From assembly GCA_019096065.1 (NCBI GenBank), contig JAGUCH010000008.1:6329001-6393000 (forward strand): a stretch of 64,000 nt of DNA, given 5' to 3'. Position numbers and translations under genes: made by a program. Below the pieces are notes generated by a model that was given only the letters and a program-made list of their open reading frames with translations, ran no database searches and was not told the origin of the DNA. The DNA is from Paracyclopina nana. Taxonomy: Eukaryota; Arthropoda; Copepoda; Cyclopoida; Cyclopettidae. Shown here piece by piece: positions 46,851-58,704 of the stretch (its first letter is position 1; the number at the start of each line of letters is the position of its first letter).

Positions 46851-49253
46851 TTAGTAAAATTGACTTTTAGCACAGTGGGTCAAGAGCAGGAGCAGCAGCG
46901 TAAGCACGGTAATGAATGTCTGTGATTTGCCATAATTTTGGCAAGCTGCTGAAATGGGCAGAAATGACTCGTGGTGCATCTGAGTTTGCTGAAGTACAGC
47001 CTCTTCATCCAGATTATTTAATTTCTTTGCAGAGTCAGCTGTGGATTTGGCCTTCGTCTCGTCCACTTTTGGCTTGAAATCTGAAAACGTTGAGTAAACT
47101 CAAATTAAGTGTGACTGGGGGAGGGCAAGCACTTCGCGCGCCCGCCCTCAATTAATTGACATAATCGAATTACACTTCAGTATGAGATGCAGCAAAAGGG
47201 GAAAAGGGGGAATAAAGCAATAAAAGTTGAAATATTGCCTGTGAGCAGCCATTGTGTAATATTATGGCCTTTCACAAACAACTTTTCTGGATGGAAATGA
47301 GCACAAAAGCGTAAAATTGGCACAGCCTAAATTTGGAGCTTGGCAACAGTGTCAGCAGCTGATGAAGTGATTCTGCCGCTGTTATACAAATAAAGAAATG
47401 CAGTTAAAGGAGATCAGGTTAAGCCAAGCCTTTGAAATGGAGAACCAATGCATCTCATCATCTTTAAGTATAGCTATATTAGTGAAGGCTATTTTTAGTT
47501 TTTTAAGGGTGAATTGATCTCAACTTCACAAAGCAAGTTGCAAAAAACTTTTCTGAAAGCTTAAAAATGAAATCAATTTTAGAGGATAAAATAAGCATAA
47601 TTTTTGGGGGGTTACAAGACTAAGCAGAGGTATGCGTGAATGTTTTGCTCTTATCTGCTAAAATATTGTTTTGAAAAAAACTTTAAAAAATAGCTGACAA
47701 CTTGATGTCATTTCCTTGGCCATAATTTTTTTTGTTCGAAGATTTTCCTTATTCTTTCATGCACAAAATGAGCAACACAAATCAAATGATTTTTGCAATA
47801 TCTGGCTTGAAAAAACATCTCCAGGCCCTGCAATACATATACAGGATAGTGGACAATATTTGATTTACGACTGTTGTGCTCTCTCACTGCTATGCTATGA
47901 AGCAAAACCAGAATTGCAGTGGGCGAGAAGACAGTTAAATGTAAAGAAGGATGGTCTCATTTCCGATCTGCCAACTGTGTGGTCACACATTTGGACACAA
48001 GGTCCGAAGCATTTACCATTAGCTCTGGTGGAGAAGAAAAATGGGTCGGAATTTTGGGACCATCCCCATCGGTTCTGGCTTTGGATCACCACTTCATATT
48101 GACTGCTGGGCTCCAGGGCATAAAACATATAACTGCCACGTTGTAATGGAGATTTACTTGCCAGCGAAACCTGCAAAAAAGAGATATAAATCTAAATTAC
48201 TTTGTACATGCAGGCCAACAAAGGCCTGATAATATTGCAGCGATAGTGAGAATAAGTGAATTAACCAGGATGCTATATACTATAGTAGCAACATGGCGCC
48301 CAACGTGGCTCGCGGAAAGTTCATCGACAAAATCAATACAAATCTTGATACAAACAAATCATCGTCTCAGCAATTGATTTTCAGTCTTATAAAACTGAAT
48401 TTATCAAACGTAGGATTACTCTCTTAAATACGACACAAAAACGGTCGATAGAAATTAACAAACAAAAATATCAATGTGAGAAGCTAAGCTTTGTATTTTA
48501 CCGAAAAAATGATTATGATATGGGCTGCAGATGACCTTGAGATATTTCAAGTGTATTCGAATGTAAGCGAAAGTAAAATGGGTAGCGTATTAGTTGGTAG
48601 CTTTTCCAATCCGAGCTAGTGGAGGAGCTGGCTTATAGAAGGCTTAACCACATATTCACCAAGGAGCTTTCGGCTAATTGCCCAATTTAGCAGAGTACCA
48701 CCAAATAGTAACAGCGGCGGTATTCTGCTTGAATCTGTGAAAATGTACTAGTATTGCAAAAAATTATCACCTGTCTGCTGTCAAGTACCACATTGTGCCA
48801 CCTGCTCCTGGTATCATACATTGGATCATCCATGGGCTGTGAAAATAGGTGAATGCATTTTAGACCATGAAAATGGCAAGACTACAGCTGCTTACAATCA
48901 CTTTTCTATAGGATATCCTGTATTGGCTGATAGGTGAGAAGCAGTAGACTGACCAAGTGATATTGTAGTGATCACTGTGATAACTCAGTGACTGGCTCGT
49001 CACATTGGCCATGTTAGGTCGACCTGCAATGCAATACAAATGAAACTTTTCCTCAAAATGTATCCGGATGTATTTTGCCTGAAAGTTCGATGAAAGCCCT
49101 GGATTTGCCCAGATGATTTTCCCCACTACATGAGTAGTTTCCGAAATCCTCCTCAGCCACTTTTCTCAGCACTAAAGTGTGCCTAATGCCAAACTGCTCC
49201 ATCAGCCTGAACTCGTTGGGATCAAGCAACATGGTATCCCTGTACCATTTAAC
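46851..49253 (-). CDS. Ig/FN3 GPI-anchored adhesion protein (klingon/wrapper-like), 3' part
   Basis: Cell-surface protein of the neuronal Ig superfamily. Minus-strand exons visible: 49079-49253, 48902-49023, 48771-48836, 48017-48170, 46851-47080, all phases consistent. The first encodes most of a C-terminal Ig domain from strand C onward (VKWYRDTM, LVLRKVAEEDFGNYSCSGEN). The next three build one fibronectin III domain (YNITWSVYCFSPISQYRISY, RSRWHNVVLDSRQ, LEPSSQYEVVIQSQN). The last exon is a polar linker ending in a hydrophobic tail (FITVLTLLLLLLTHC, then AKSQFY-stop), which fits a GPI-anchor signal. Ig-FN3-GPI is the plan of Drosophila klingon and wrapper. The intron between the Ig and FN3 exons (49024-49078) has a GC donor. 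The upstream Ig domains and signal peptide are on exons beyond 49253 that I could not find; they may lie outside the window. Confidence 0.82.
47081..48016. other. Intron of the Ig-FN3 gene
   Basis: The 936-bp last intron. It contains a short GC-rich patch (acttcgcgcgcccgccctca near 47130-47150) and otherwise AT-rich sequence; no exon found. Confidence 0.5.
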
Positions 49254-52200
49254 CTGAAAAAACACAAAAAATATGTTAAAATGGCTACAAGTACTGATGA
49301 ATACTTTTTTGTTAGAAATACATAATTGACACAAAAGTAAAAGAGATTTTCTCTTCTCAAAACAGAAAAAAAACATTTTTTAAATAACTTCAAGTTTTGA
49401 TGAAGGCTTTTTAGTCAGGAGCAAATAACTGACAAATTAGAAATGAAGCTATCTGTTAGCAAAGCAGAAATGACATAGCTAAGTTTAAATACCCTCTTGT
49501 CTAATTTGTCGAAGAATGAAAATAAGGTAGATAGCTTTCGGGTCTTTTTATGCGTTTCACACTCTCTCAACATTCTCCACTTTATAATTTTACTCAAAGA
49601 GGGGAGTGGCAAAATTTTCAGTAATGGAGAAACTTTGTTTATCATTAACTTTCTCTTGGAATAGTGTTGGCAGTGTCTCAGAAGTTTCCAGAAACCACCT
49701 TTATACTATATTTGCTTTCCCAAAATTAATTTCAATTTTTTTGCTGGCTCAGATTTCTTGCGGAAAAAACAGAAGATAGGCGAAGTGACCAAGAACTAAA
49801 TAGAAAAAGCATGGCAAGCAGTGCACTTTTTGAAGGAACTCTAATTAGATTTTTATGCAGTTCCTGTACAGTTGCGCTGTATCCAAGATACAACAGCATT
49901 AGAACTAGATTACAGAACATCAGGAAAATAAACAGCATTTTGACTAAAAAATGCCAAAAAGATTTCTGAAAAATATAGTTAAGTGTCTAAAGTACGCCGT
50001 TGCATCGAAAAAGAGTCAAGTCTGAAGGCTTATCAGTTTTTTACTTGTGTGTCCAGATGTTGAAGTAAGTGTGGCAAAAGCCACTAAAGGCCAAGAAGGC
50101 CAGAATATGAGGCTTTGTAGTAAAAGTATCTGCATTTTTGCACAATGACAACAGTGTTTTACTTAGATGAATGTTCCTTCTTTTCACGTCTCAAGAGAAA
50201 ACCATGATAATGGCGGCCATTTCCACCACCGCATAATAACAATGTGAAAAATAAGTTCAAACGACCACTCTGCTCCCTTTTCAACTACTACAACATAAGA
50301 CTGGGTAATTCACCTGGATGAGAGACAGTTTTTCTTCACAAACAACACAAAAGTAGAAGAAGAAGAGCAACACCCGAGGAAAAACTATTAGAACTCACTG
50401 TGTGGTTTTTTGCCATTAAAGAATGTAGGCGCCAAAGTGTCTAGAGTGTGCTAAATTATGGCTCCATTTTGTCTAGACTTGTAAGCATCTAAGGGAATCA
50501 ACTTCAATGCATTCTACATTTTTTGGCCTTTCTAATTTAGTGGATTTTTAATATTGCAAGGACTTGTAAACTCGCAGAAAGATTTAAATAAAACCGTCTA
50601 AACATGTACCATTAGAGGAAACTGCAAAAATGTATAAAGATATGTATTTTAAGGAAAAATTCTGCCGCCATACTTTTAGGCATGAATGAAGAGAACCACA
50701 TAAAGCCTAATCAGGAAACATCCTCTACATCCAACTTTAGTGCATAGAACTGCATATGCAGAAGTGAGCAGCGGCCTTCGAAAGTCCACATCAAGTCTCA
50801 AGTATGGGACAAACTCAGCCAGGCTCTGGTGAATTCCTTGGGAAAGAGAAACAGGCCAACTGGGGCCGGGAAAAGTCCCTACTGAGTCTACCAAATGCTA
50901 GTAAATTAAACACCAATGGCTACCAAATGTCTGGCAACTAAAGCTGCTAGACTTACTGGCGCTCAGACAGAAAAACCGTTATGCTTAGTGGCGCCACCAT
51001 AAAGAAAACCGCGAGACTTGCCGGCGCCATGTTAAAAATTGTGTCCAACAATTTGAAGGTTCTTCTAGAGGGGAAACAGATGCTCTAAAAGCAGAATTTA
51101 CTCTCTGGTCCAAAGATAAAACACTCTATTAAATGAAGATTTTGCTTGAAAAAGGAAAAGTACAGCCAACACTTTAGAAATCCTCAGTAAAGTAGAAAGT
51201 GCATTTTCTGACATTTACCACCTTTTAAATGAAGGAATGATGGCTGTCTTTTTTTGCAAAAAGTACCTTTATACCACAGGAGCTATAGTGCAAAAATTGA
51301 GGAATTTTGGCAACAACAACAGCCACTTCCCCCTTTAGATACATTCTGTGCATATAAATAACAAACAGCCCCTAAAAGAGTCTCACTGTATTACATTTAG
51401 TTGCACGGGTGTGTTTGTAACTCCTGAGAGTGATGGATTAGCCCACTCTGTATAGTATATGTGCAAAAGTTGGTCCTTCCAATGCAAAATCTTCTTGTGT
51501 GAATCCACAATTTTGCATTCCTGATGTACGCACTATCTGTCACTATCCTGACTACTAGTAAGGTTAGAGTTTTGCAAAGGGGAAATTCAAGATGGTTGAT
51601 TTGATACCTGAAGGTGAGAAAATGTATCCAAATGTTTGCTTTTCATTAAAACGTTCAACTTGTGGCTGAGCAAAGTTTTTACAAATTCATTCCAAGTTTT
51701 TGACAAGTCAATTTTGCCAGCTTTCCAGAATGCTACAATTGATGGAAAGCCATGGAGAAAAAATGGGCAAAATGTCTTTCTTTGATGATTAATTCCACCG
51801 CAGTGACTTTGCATCTTTTTGGATGAGTAAATTCCGTATGCATTGCAAATGCAATATATAATCATGTTTGGCCCCTTTATATGTATGAGCTGGGCTGATG
51901 GGTGATATCTTTAATGAGTGGTGGGGAGGAATATGTTGATGGTTGCAGAATTATTGGTCCCCAATCATCAGCTTACTACTACACCAATGAAGTCCTCCCC
52001 TAAGGGAGAATGTCTAGTTGCTGCTGAACCATCTCATTTTCAGCTATAAGCTGAAGAAAGGAGTTGAACCAGCAGGTAGAAGTAGATGTGCCTTTCACCT
52101 ATGACGATATTGAGAAGTATTGGAGCAATTAAAAATTCCACTCAATGATTGCAAGTCAGTTTTGCGAACCAGGCCAGGTATGATTTTTTGTGCAAGGAAA

Positions 52201-55200
52201 GGCATCAAAAATTGGTTCTTGATAAAACTGTATTATATACAAAATACAGTGTAATTCAGAGAATTGTGAGTACTATGCTCAAAAACTTGTTCACAAATCC
52301 CTGAATCTGTAAGGCTGCAAGCAAGATGTCAAGGAAATGCAAAGTAGGTGGAAGATATGGGGAAAATAGTGCCATATAGGTGAACACCACATTGAGGCCA
52401 ATCAATGTCAAGGCATATTCCTAGAGTGGATTTGAGGCCTATGCTGTGTATCTGTATGCACTTCCAACAAGGTCTCACATCATCTGGCTTAGGGCAAAGG
52501 TCAAGATTGGTGGTGCCTATTGTGATGGCAGCCAAGAGGACCTCACCATAGAACTGGTAGCAGCTAACCTCATTCTTTTTTGTTACAGTTCATCAGCTGC
52601 AATGTGATCTGGCAATCCAGCCTAATGGACTTTGCTCACATATGAACACAGCAGCTCAGCAGTGCAGTGGTGGAGACTCGAATAATAGTTCAGTCCACAA
52701 AATCCTTTTCACATCGCTTCATTACATCCTTTTTTGGGCTTTCTCTTTCCGATGACATCCAAAGATATAGCTGGCCACAAGGAAGCCGAAGAACATTAGA
52801 CAAAGACATCAAAAACTGCTGGGAACCGCCAAAAATCTAAAGTTCTTCTTGAATATGCCATTTCACCTTTTCATGAAGTTGAGAAAAAAGCAATTTGGCT
52901 GCAATGTATTTTCGTCACTTGGAGCATAGATTGGTGTTTTGTACTATGAAGATAATCTGCTGATGCTTTCGAAATGCCTAGCTGAGCTTTCAGCACGTCA
53001 TCTCTGTTAAGCCCACGAAAAGCATTAATAAAAAAGTCAAGGTGTAATGCAACTTTTGAGTAATGATAGCGGTTGTTGTAACAACGTGTGAGTCGACTCA
53101 GTGGTACTCAGTGCTGCAATCTAACAGCTTTTTAGCTCTAATACATGCCCCCCACACTTTCATTTCATATATGTCAGACCAACCTCCATTGTTTGCATGC
53201 CAGCCACACACATAACATTTCATATCAAATGTGTGGATGTTGTTTGACACCCAAAAATGGTACATGCAGTTATGTAATATGTCAGTCAGTCTCCAAGGAG
53301 AATGAGCGAGAAAGAGAGAGGGGGTGTAAGTGATCAAATTTCTCATGCACATTTCTACCACCACCATGTTGGGTATTCCATTACATAAATTAACGCTTGC
53401 TTCTTAATATTACAAGTTTTTGTCCCCTGAGGAATGTAAAAGATCCGCCCTTTCCTTATTGTAATTCTTCAAGTAGCTACATACACTACATATGAGTAAA
53501 AGAAAGCTAGACAACGTTCACCAAGGCATTATGAAAGCATTCAAAGAATATCTCCAATTCACTACCCACCAACCTATGCCAAAAAGTGACAGAGTTACAT
53601 CTCACCAAAATTGCTGCCTTTCCATTTACATCAGATGGTGAAATGAAGTATCGTTACATGTGTATAGCGAATTGATCCATCAAGAATTGTACCACACATG
53701 AAGCCATGCACCCCAATTGGCTTCCTGAACAAAGAATCCTTTTGGCAACCACGATACACTGGCTCTAATACCATATTACAATACATGGCCTGTGAAAATC
53801 CATCATACCCTTTTGCTGCAGCTCGATATCTGGCATGGACAGGGCTTTAAGCTCTAAAAGGTCCCATTACTCTTGCAACACCCTGTAGGGACTCCTTGCT
53901 GCTCATTTCATTAGTTAGACACCCTATGGATCAACACATATGTACTTTGGTACACACACTCACATAAAAAGGAGTAAATTCAACTCATATCAAATATTCA
54001 GGTTCTTATGCACCAAGATAAGAATAAACCTTCTCGGCCCTTTTCTTTGACTGAAGGCCATTTATTCTGTGGTATTCATAACATTTGAGCGCAGATCCTT
54101 CTTGCTATATACCTAATCAGAATACAGTGAATGTCCTAATTTTGCTGACATTTTGGTAAAAGCATAAATCGAGGCCATTGGGGTGGGCGCCTTGGGCCAT
54201 CAATCTGCCAAAAACTGTGTCATCTTTCTGACATGACAGGGGTGCATATAATTGGCAAATAGCTACTTTGCAAATGTGGCCATTAGCAATGAGAATCCCT
54301 ATCTGATGAATAATTGTCTGTGTGATGACAAATGTTGTGCAATTTTTTCCTCTTTGAACTTTCATACATGGATCCTAGCATAAATAAAAATATTGTTGTT
54401 AGGCAACTTTTACCTTTAGAATTACTTTTGAGTTGGTGGCTAAAAGCCAAATTGAAATACAATCAAGCCTCATTACTGCAATCATTGGCTTGAATACATA
54501 ATTTTAGTAAAAAAAGGTATCTTGTAGAAGAAATTAGAAATCAAAATATCGTCAAAGCTAAAATTAGAATAAGATAAACAAAGATGAGCACCAAATTCAT
54601 TTTTCTTTTCTTTTTGGCTGAACTCTTATTTGACATTAGGCAAAAAATGTTGTAAGAAGTGTGTTGTGGTAAATGAACACCGCATTAAGCTGACAATTGT
54701 GACAACTGCATTGCCCTAATCACACTCTTTTCTATATGCTGTGGTATATCAAGCCACAAAAGAAGAAGAAAAAGAAAAGTTTGTGCCACAGCTATATTTG
54801 TTGCAGGTGAAAAAGACCAATAATCTTTCTTGTCCACAAAAGTCACTAGTTGTGCGCTGCTGCAAGTTGCTGCTACTTCCACCAAATGTCCAATACACCT
54901 CTTTAAGATCTTTGACCAGAGGCAAAAGTGTTTTTTTCTGGAGCTCAGTATAATGCAATGTTTCTGTAGAATATAATTGACAGCAGGAGCTTTGAGACTA
55001 CTTTTCAGATTATGTCAAAAAAAAGCTTTGGTTACAATTCAATTCTTGGCCAATTTTGTCAGCTATCAAGGAAAGGGGGATTTTTTTAAGAGGAGTTCAT
55101 AACTTGGGATATAAATCCTTTTGATGTTTTTCACCACCACTTCTTCCCTCTATGGACATACATATGGCATTTCACATAGCACTACTCTAACAGCAAGGTT

Positions 55201-55314
55201 TTCAGACCCCCATTTTCTGGATTGAGGAAATAGTGGCAGTTAACAAAGCTCCTTACATATCTTGGAAGTGTGCGCAGCTTGTCATGCATGCTTTTTTCCA
55301 ATAATGCTTGGTCC
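49254..55314. other. Six-kilobase region without a supported gene
   Basis: Probably a long intron or the 5' part of the Ig-FN3 gene, since its upstream exons must lie to the right. I scanned both strands for Ig-type Cys/Trp patterns and found none convincing. Features seen are small degenerate repeats at about 50947-51035 and a purine tract near 53305-53325. Small open frames here look random. Confidence 0.45.
50947..51035. repeat. Three degenerate tandem repeats of about 33 bp
   Basis: The units begin gctagacttactggcgct, gttatgcttagtggcgcc and gcgagacttgccggcgcc; the first two end in an A-rich run plus CC. GC-rich cores in AT-rich surroundings. Confidence 0.5.
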
Positions 55315-55618
55315 TACAGCATGGTTCTCTGATATTGCACACAAAAAGCTGAATTCGTAAGATGGCGCTACAAGTAATTATGAAAATGGCTATGTCAAGC
55401 TCGATTTAGTGCGTCAATGAGTGTTGACACTTCTCAAAAATAGCGTGTTGACCAGAGCAGCCTGGCGGAGGAATCATGACGCATTGCTGATCAGCCGTTC
55501 TAGCTAGGAATGCGGGCGCGTGCAATCTCGTCAGCAGCGTTATTATTTTGGCTTTTTAATTTCTAATTCTGACATCACATAATTTGGCTCTTTTTTCAAT
55601 GATTTGAGCTATAAGTAA

Positions 55619-57300
55619 ATGTTTTCTGTATACCACTCAGTCAGCCATCTTGCATGTGTATTATCCAGCGCAGAAACGAGAAATACAAGTTCACTACAAG
55701 CAAAAAATGTGCGCCACTGCAGCTTCAATCAAGGTAAGACAAAGATTGAGTCTCCAGACACCTGTCATTCCTACCCTGGCTTGTTTAAGATGAGTAAAGT
55801 TGCATTTTCGTCTTTATTAGGTAAGGAATGTGAATCAATAGCAAAGACCGTTTTTTAGCTAAGTTTTCTGTTTCAGGTCTCTTAACAAAAAAAGTTGAGT
55901 CTCCAGACACCTGTCATTCCTAGCCTGGCTTGTTCAAGATGACCAAAGTGGCATTTTCGTCTTTATTAGGTAATGAATGTGAATCAATAGCAAAGTGTCC
56001 GTTTTTAAGTAAGTTATCTGTTTTTCAGGTCTCTTGACAAAAAAAGTTGATTCTCCAGACACCTGTCATTCCTACCCTGTCTTGTTCAAGATGACCAAAG
56101 AGGCATTTTTGTCTCCAGACACCCATTGACGACTAGGCAATGTTCAAGCTGACCAGAAGTATTGGTAATCGTCTGATTAGGCAAGTTTTGAAAGGAAAAG
56201 TTTGTCAATTTCGAAAATAACTCTTTTTTTTTCTTTTAGGTCACTTGGCTGAACCTCATGATCTCCAGACACCCATTGAGGAATTGCCAATGTTCAAGCT
56301 GACCAGAAGTGCTTGTAATTGTCTACTTAGGCAAGTTTTGAAAGGAAAAGTTTGTTAATTTCGAAAATAAAACTTTTTTTTTCTTTTAGGTCACTTGGCT
56401 AAACCTCATGATCTCCAGACACCCATTGAGGACTTGCCAATGTTCAAGCTGACCAGAAGTGATTGTAATTGTCTACTTAGGCAAGTTTCCTACCCTGGCT
56501 CGTTCAAGGAGACCAAAGTGCCTTTTTCGTCTTGATTAGGAAATGCCAGTGAACCTATGCCAAGAGTCCGTTTTTTAACTAACTTTTCTCTTACAGGTCT
56601 CTTGACAAAACCCTAAGATGACATCCAAACACTTGTCAAGGACTTGCCAATGTTCAAGATGACCAAAGTGCCAAGACTATTTGCCGAGACAAGTTCAAGA
56701 CTCATTCATGTAGTACTAACAAAGACTAACAAACTACCTAGGCATTTTTGTAGGTCTCTAACACACAGTTGCTCTCAATGGCCTTGTAAGACCAAAGACT
56801 TTGTCCAGAGAAGTGCTGCCTTTCACCATGTGTTAAGGAATTACAGTGATCGTATCTGGAAGCTTCTGTGGGCAGAAACTAACCCATAGAAACTTAAATG
56901 AAATAATCCTTGAACCCATTGTCTCAATTAAGCCAATTTTGACTTTTTTTGTGTGTTTCAGGCTGGACTTCAGCTCCAAAATGGTGAAGAAGACAAGTTC
57001 AGTACATTCAAGACCAGGCTGAAGAGCTAACATCATCATAATAAGTAAGAGAGGATACCTCCCTTCAAGTTAGAGCCAATTATGAGTTTGTTTTGTATTC
57101 CAGGCCTGCCTTTGCCCAAGGATGTTCAAGAGGACAAGTACTGGGCGTTCAGGACCAGGCTGAAGTGCCAACACTATTAACAATAAGTAAGAGAAGATAC
57201 CTCACTTCAAGTTAGAGCCAATTTTGAATTTGTTTTATATTACAGGCCTGTCTTTGCCCAAGGATGTTTCAAGAGGACAATTATCTGTTGTTCAGGACCA
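55619..57300 (+). other. Ladder of exon-like repeats with splice motifs (copy 1)
   Basis: After a leader ending CAATCAAG then GTAAGA (donor at 55734), segments of about 91-93 nt recur with a period near 150 bp. Examples: 55877-55969 and one starting 56029 (acceptor TTTCAG, start gtctctt), then 56240-56330 and 56390-56480 (acceptor CTTTTAG, end CTACTTAG followed by GCAAGT). A third family starts at 57104 and 57246 (acceptor CCAG or TACAG, start gcctgycttt). All share a core such as ccagacacc and atgttcaagatgacc. Translations are related (LPMFKLTRS, LFKMTKVAF) but stops and 91-nt lengths break any long frame. The reading is either a spliced non-coding RNA or a decayed repeat-exon gene. Copy 2 repeats the same ladder at about 59002-60683. 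Confidence 0.55.
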
Positions 57301-57659
57301 GGAAATTCATCTAAATCAATGGACTTTGCAATCACTACTTATAATTATGATGCTGTGTTCTGTTTTATCCTTTTTGAAGAGATAGTTTAGCTCCGAGATA
57401 GTTTAGCTCCGAGATAGTTTAGCTACTGACAATAAAATTGTTGTGTTTTGGTAGGATTAACATTACCTTAGATACAGGACCAAAAGTGGATTTGACCCAT
57501 GTGGATCCAACCCTTGACTTTGTTTTGTTTTTCAGGTTGTAATTAGGCTCCAGGATGTTCAAGAAGACAAGTACTTATAATCCTTTCTTAAACAGTTAGT
57601 TTAGCTGCTGTTTGAAATAAAATAGCTGTGATTAGGTAGGTTAAGATACATCAAGACAT

Positions 57660-58055
57660 TTGATGCTTTTCAAGGCAACAAATTGAGGCTACTGAACAAC
57701 TGGTCACTGAAAGTCCAAGGTTACTTGAAATTCCAAGACAAGCTTGACCTACTTAATCGATCCACCATAACCAATGTCAACTCAAGGCTGCTTATTGAGG
57801 TTGTTCAAGCCCACAAATTGAAGCTGTTATGATTTGAGGTTGCTCAAAAATGCAAATTGTGGCCGCTCAAGACAAACAAAGGAAGCTACTGCTAATTGAG
57901 GTCATTCATGACCACACATTGAGGCTGTCCTAGCCTATGGTTTGAAGCTGCTCAAGGCTACAAATTGTCAAAGTTCACTGATAACTAATTGAGGCTGCTC
58001 AAGACTGAACAAGAGACCATTCAAGACTACTCATTGAGGCTGTTTATTTCATGAA
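57660..58055. repeat. Degenerate minisatellite inside the element (copy 1)
   Basis: Many imperfect copies of a 30-40 bp unit around attgaggctgctcaag, followed by acaaa-type spacers. The same array is at about 61042-61437 in copy 2. Just upstream (57383-57428) is a three-copy 20-bp repeat, gatagtttagctccga. Confidence 0.65.
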
Positions 58056-58704
58056 TAAAGAATTTATTGCTCTTTATAATGTGACTGTGGCTGTATTACT
58101 TGAGGAACTTTTGAAATGAAAACAAACCTCCTTTATTCTTTGAATAAAAAAAACACCTTTTTTACAATGAATATGAATGCTGTCTTGAAAACCTCACAAA
58201 AGGTTTGAACAAAATCTTCAGCTAGCAGTTGATTTGTTATTCTGAAAGGCTGAGTAGGGCTAGCTAGAGCTCACTCAAGGAACTATTTCTTTCCATCTGT
58301 TGCGACCCATGGCCTGATAAGCGAGCGCGCAACTAATTGTGTCCGCTTGAAAATGCGTCAGTAGCAACAGCTAATTATTTGCCCTAAAATTCTAAGATCG
58401 GTTTATCGATTTGGCCGATTTTCGTTAGTAGTGTGCAATATCAGAGAACCATGCTGTACTGGCATGCATAAAACAGTTAGTCAGATTAAGGATGCAACAA
58501 CCTGCGCCAGAGCTTCAAGACTTTTAAGGAAAATAATGTAAAAATTCACGTAGGGCCTTCAAGAAAAGCGCAATAGTCGTCAAACATTGAAGTGTCTTGA
58601 TAGCTAGGTCACTAAAAAAATTCCAATAAGATTTTAAAATTGTTGAAGGTCTTTTTTCGAAAACACTGAAAAATATTTGAAAGTCTCTGTAGTATTTGTA
58701 GTAT

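Larger units (their letters stand above)
55315..58458. mobile_element. TIR-bounded 3.1-kb element without transposase, copy 1
   Basis: Perfect 28-bp inverted termini: tacagcatggttctctgata then ttgcacac at 55315-55342, and its exact reverse complement at 58431-58458. Read as TA target duplication plus CAGCATGG...CCATGCTG, the ends look Tc1/mariner-like, but no transposase frame is present. The interior starts with a short leader and continues as a ladder of exon-like repeats, then degenerate 30-40 bp repeats, and ends with a plus-strand AATAAA near 58075. It is either a non-autonomous element or one that captured a repetitive host gene. Confidence 0.7.

Noticed and set aside
51900..52560. Minus-strand frame near 52329-52535 (Cys/Trp-containing) as an Ig or FN3 exon
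   Set aside because: No Ig or FN3 pattern (no paired Cys with central Trp and Tyr-x-Cys) and no matching splice phases.
54117..54365. Minus-strand 82-residue open frame with several Cys
   Set aside because: No splice signals or recognisable domain; likely chance.
56644..57039. Open frames of 81 and 68 residues in the duplicated element (also at 60027-60422) as a transposase or ORF product
   Set aside because: They are short, overlap on opposite strands, and carry none of the DDE or other transposase motifs.
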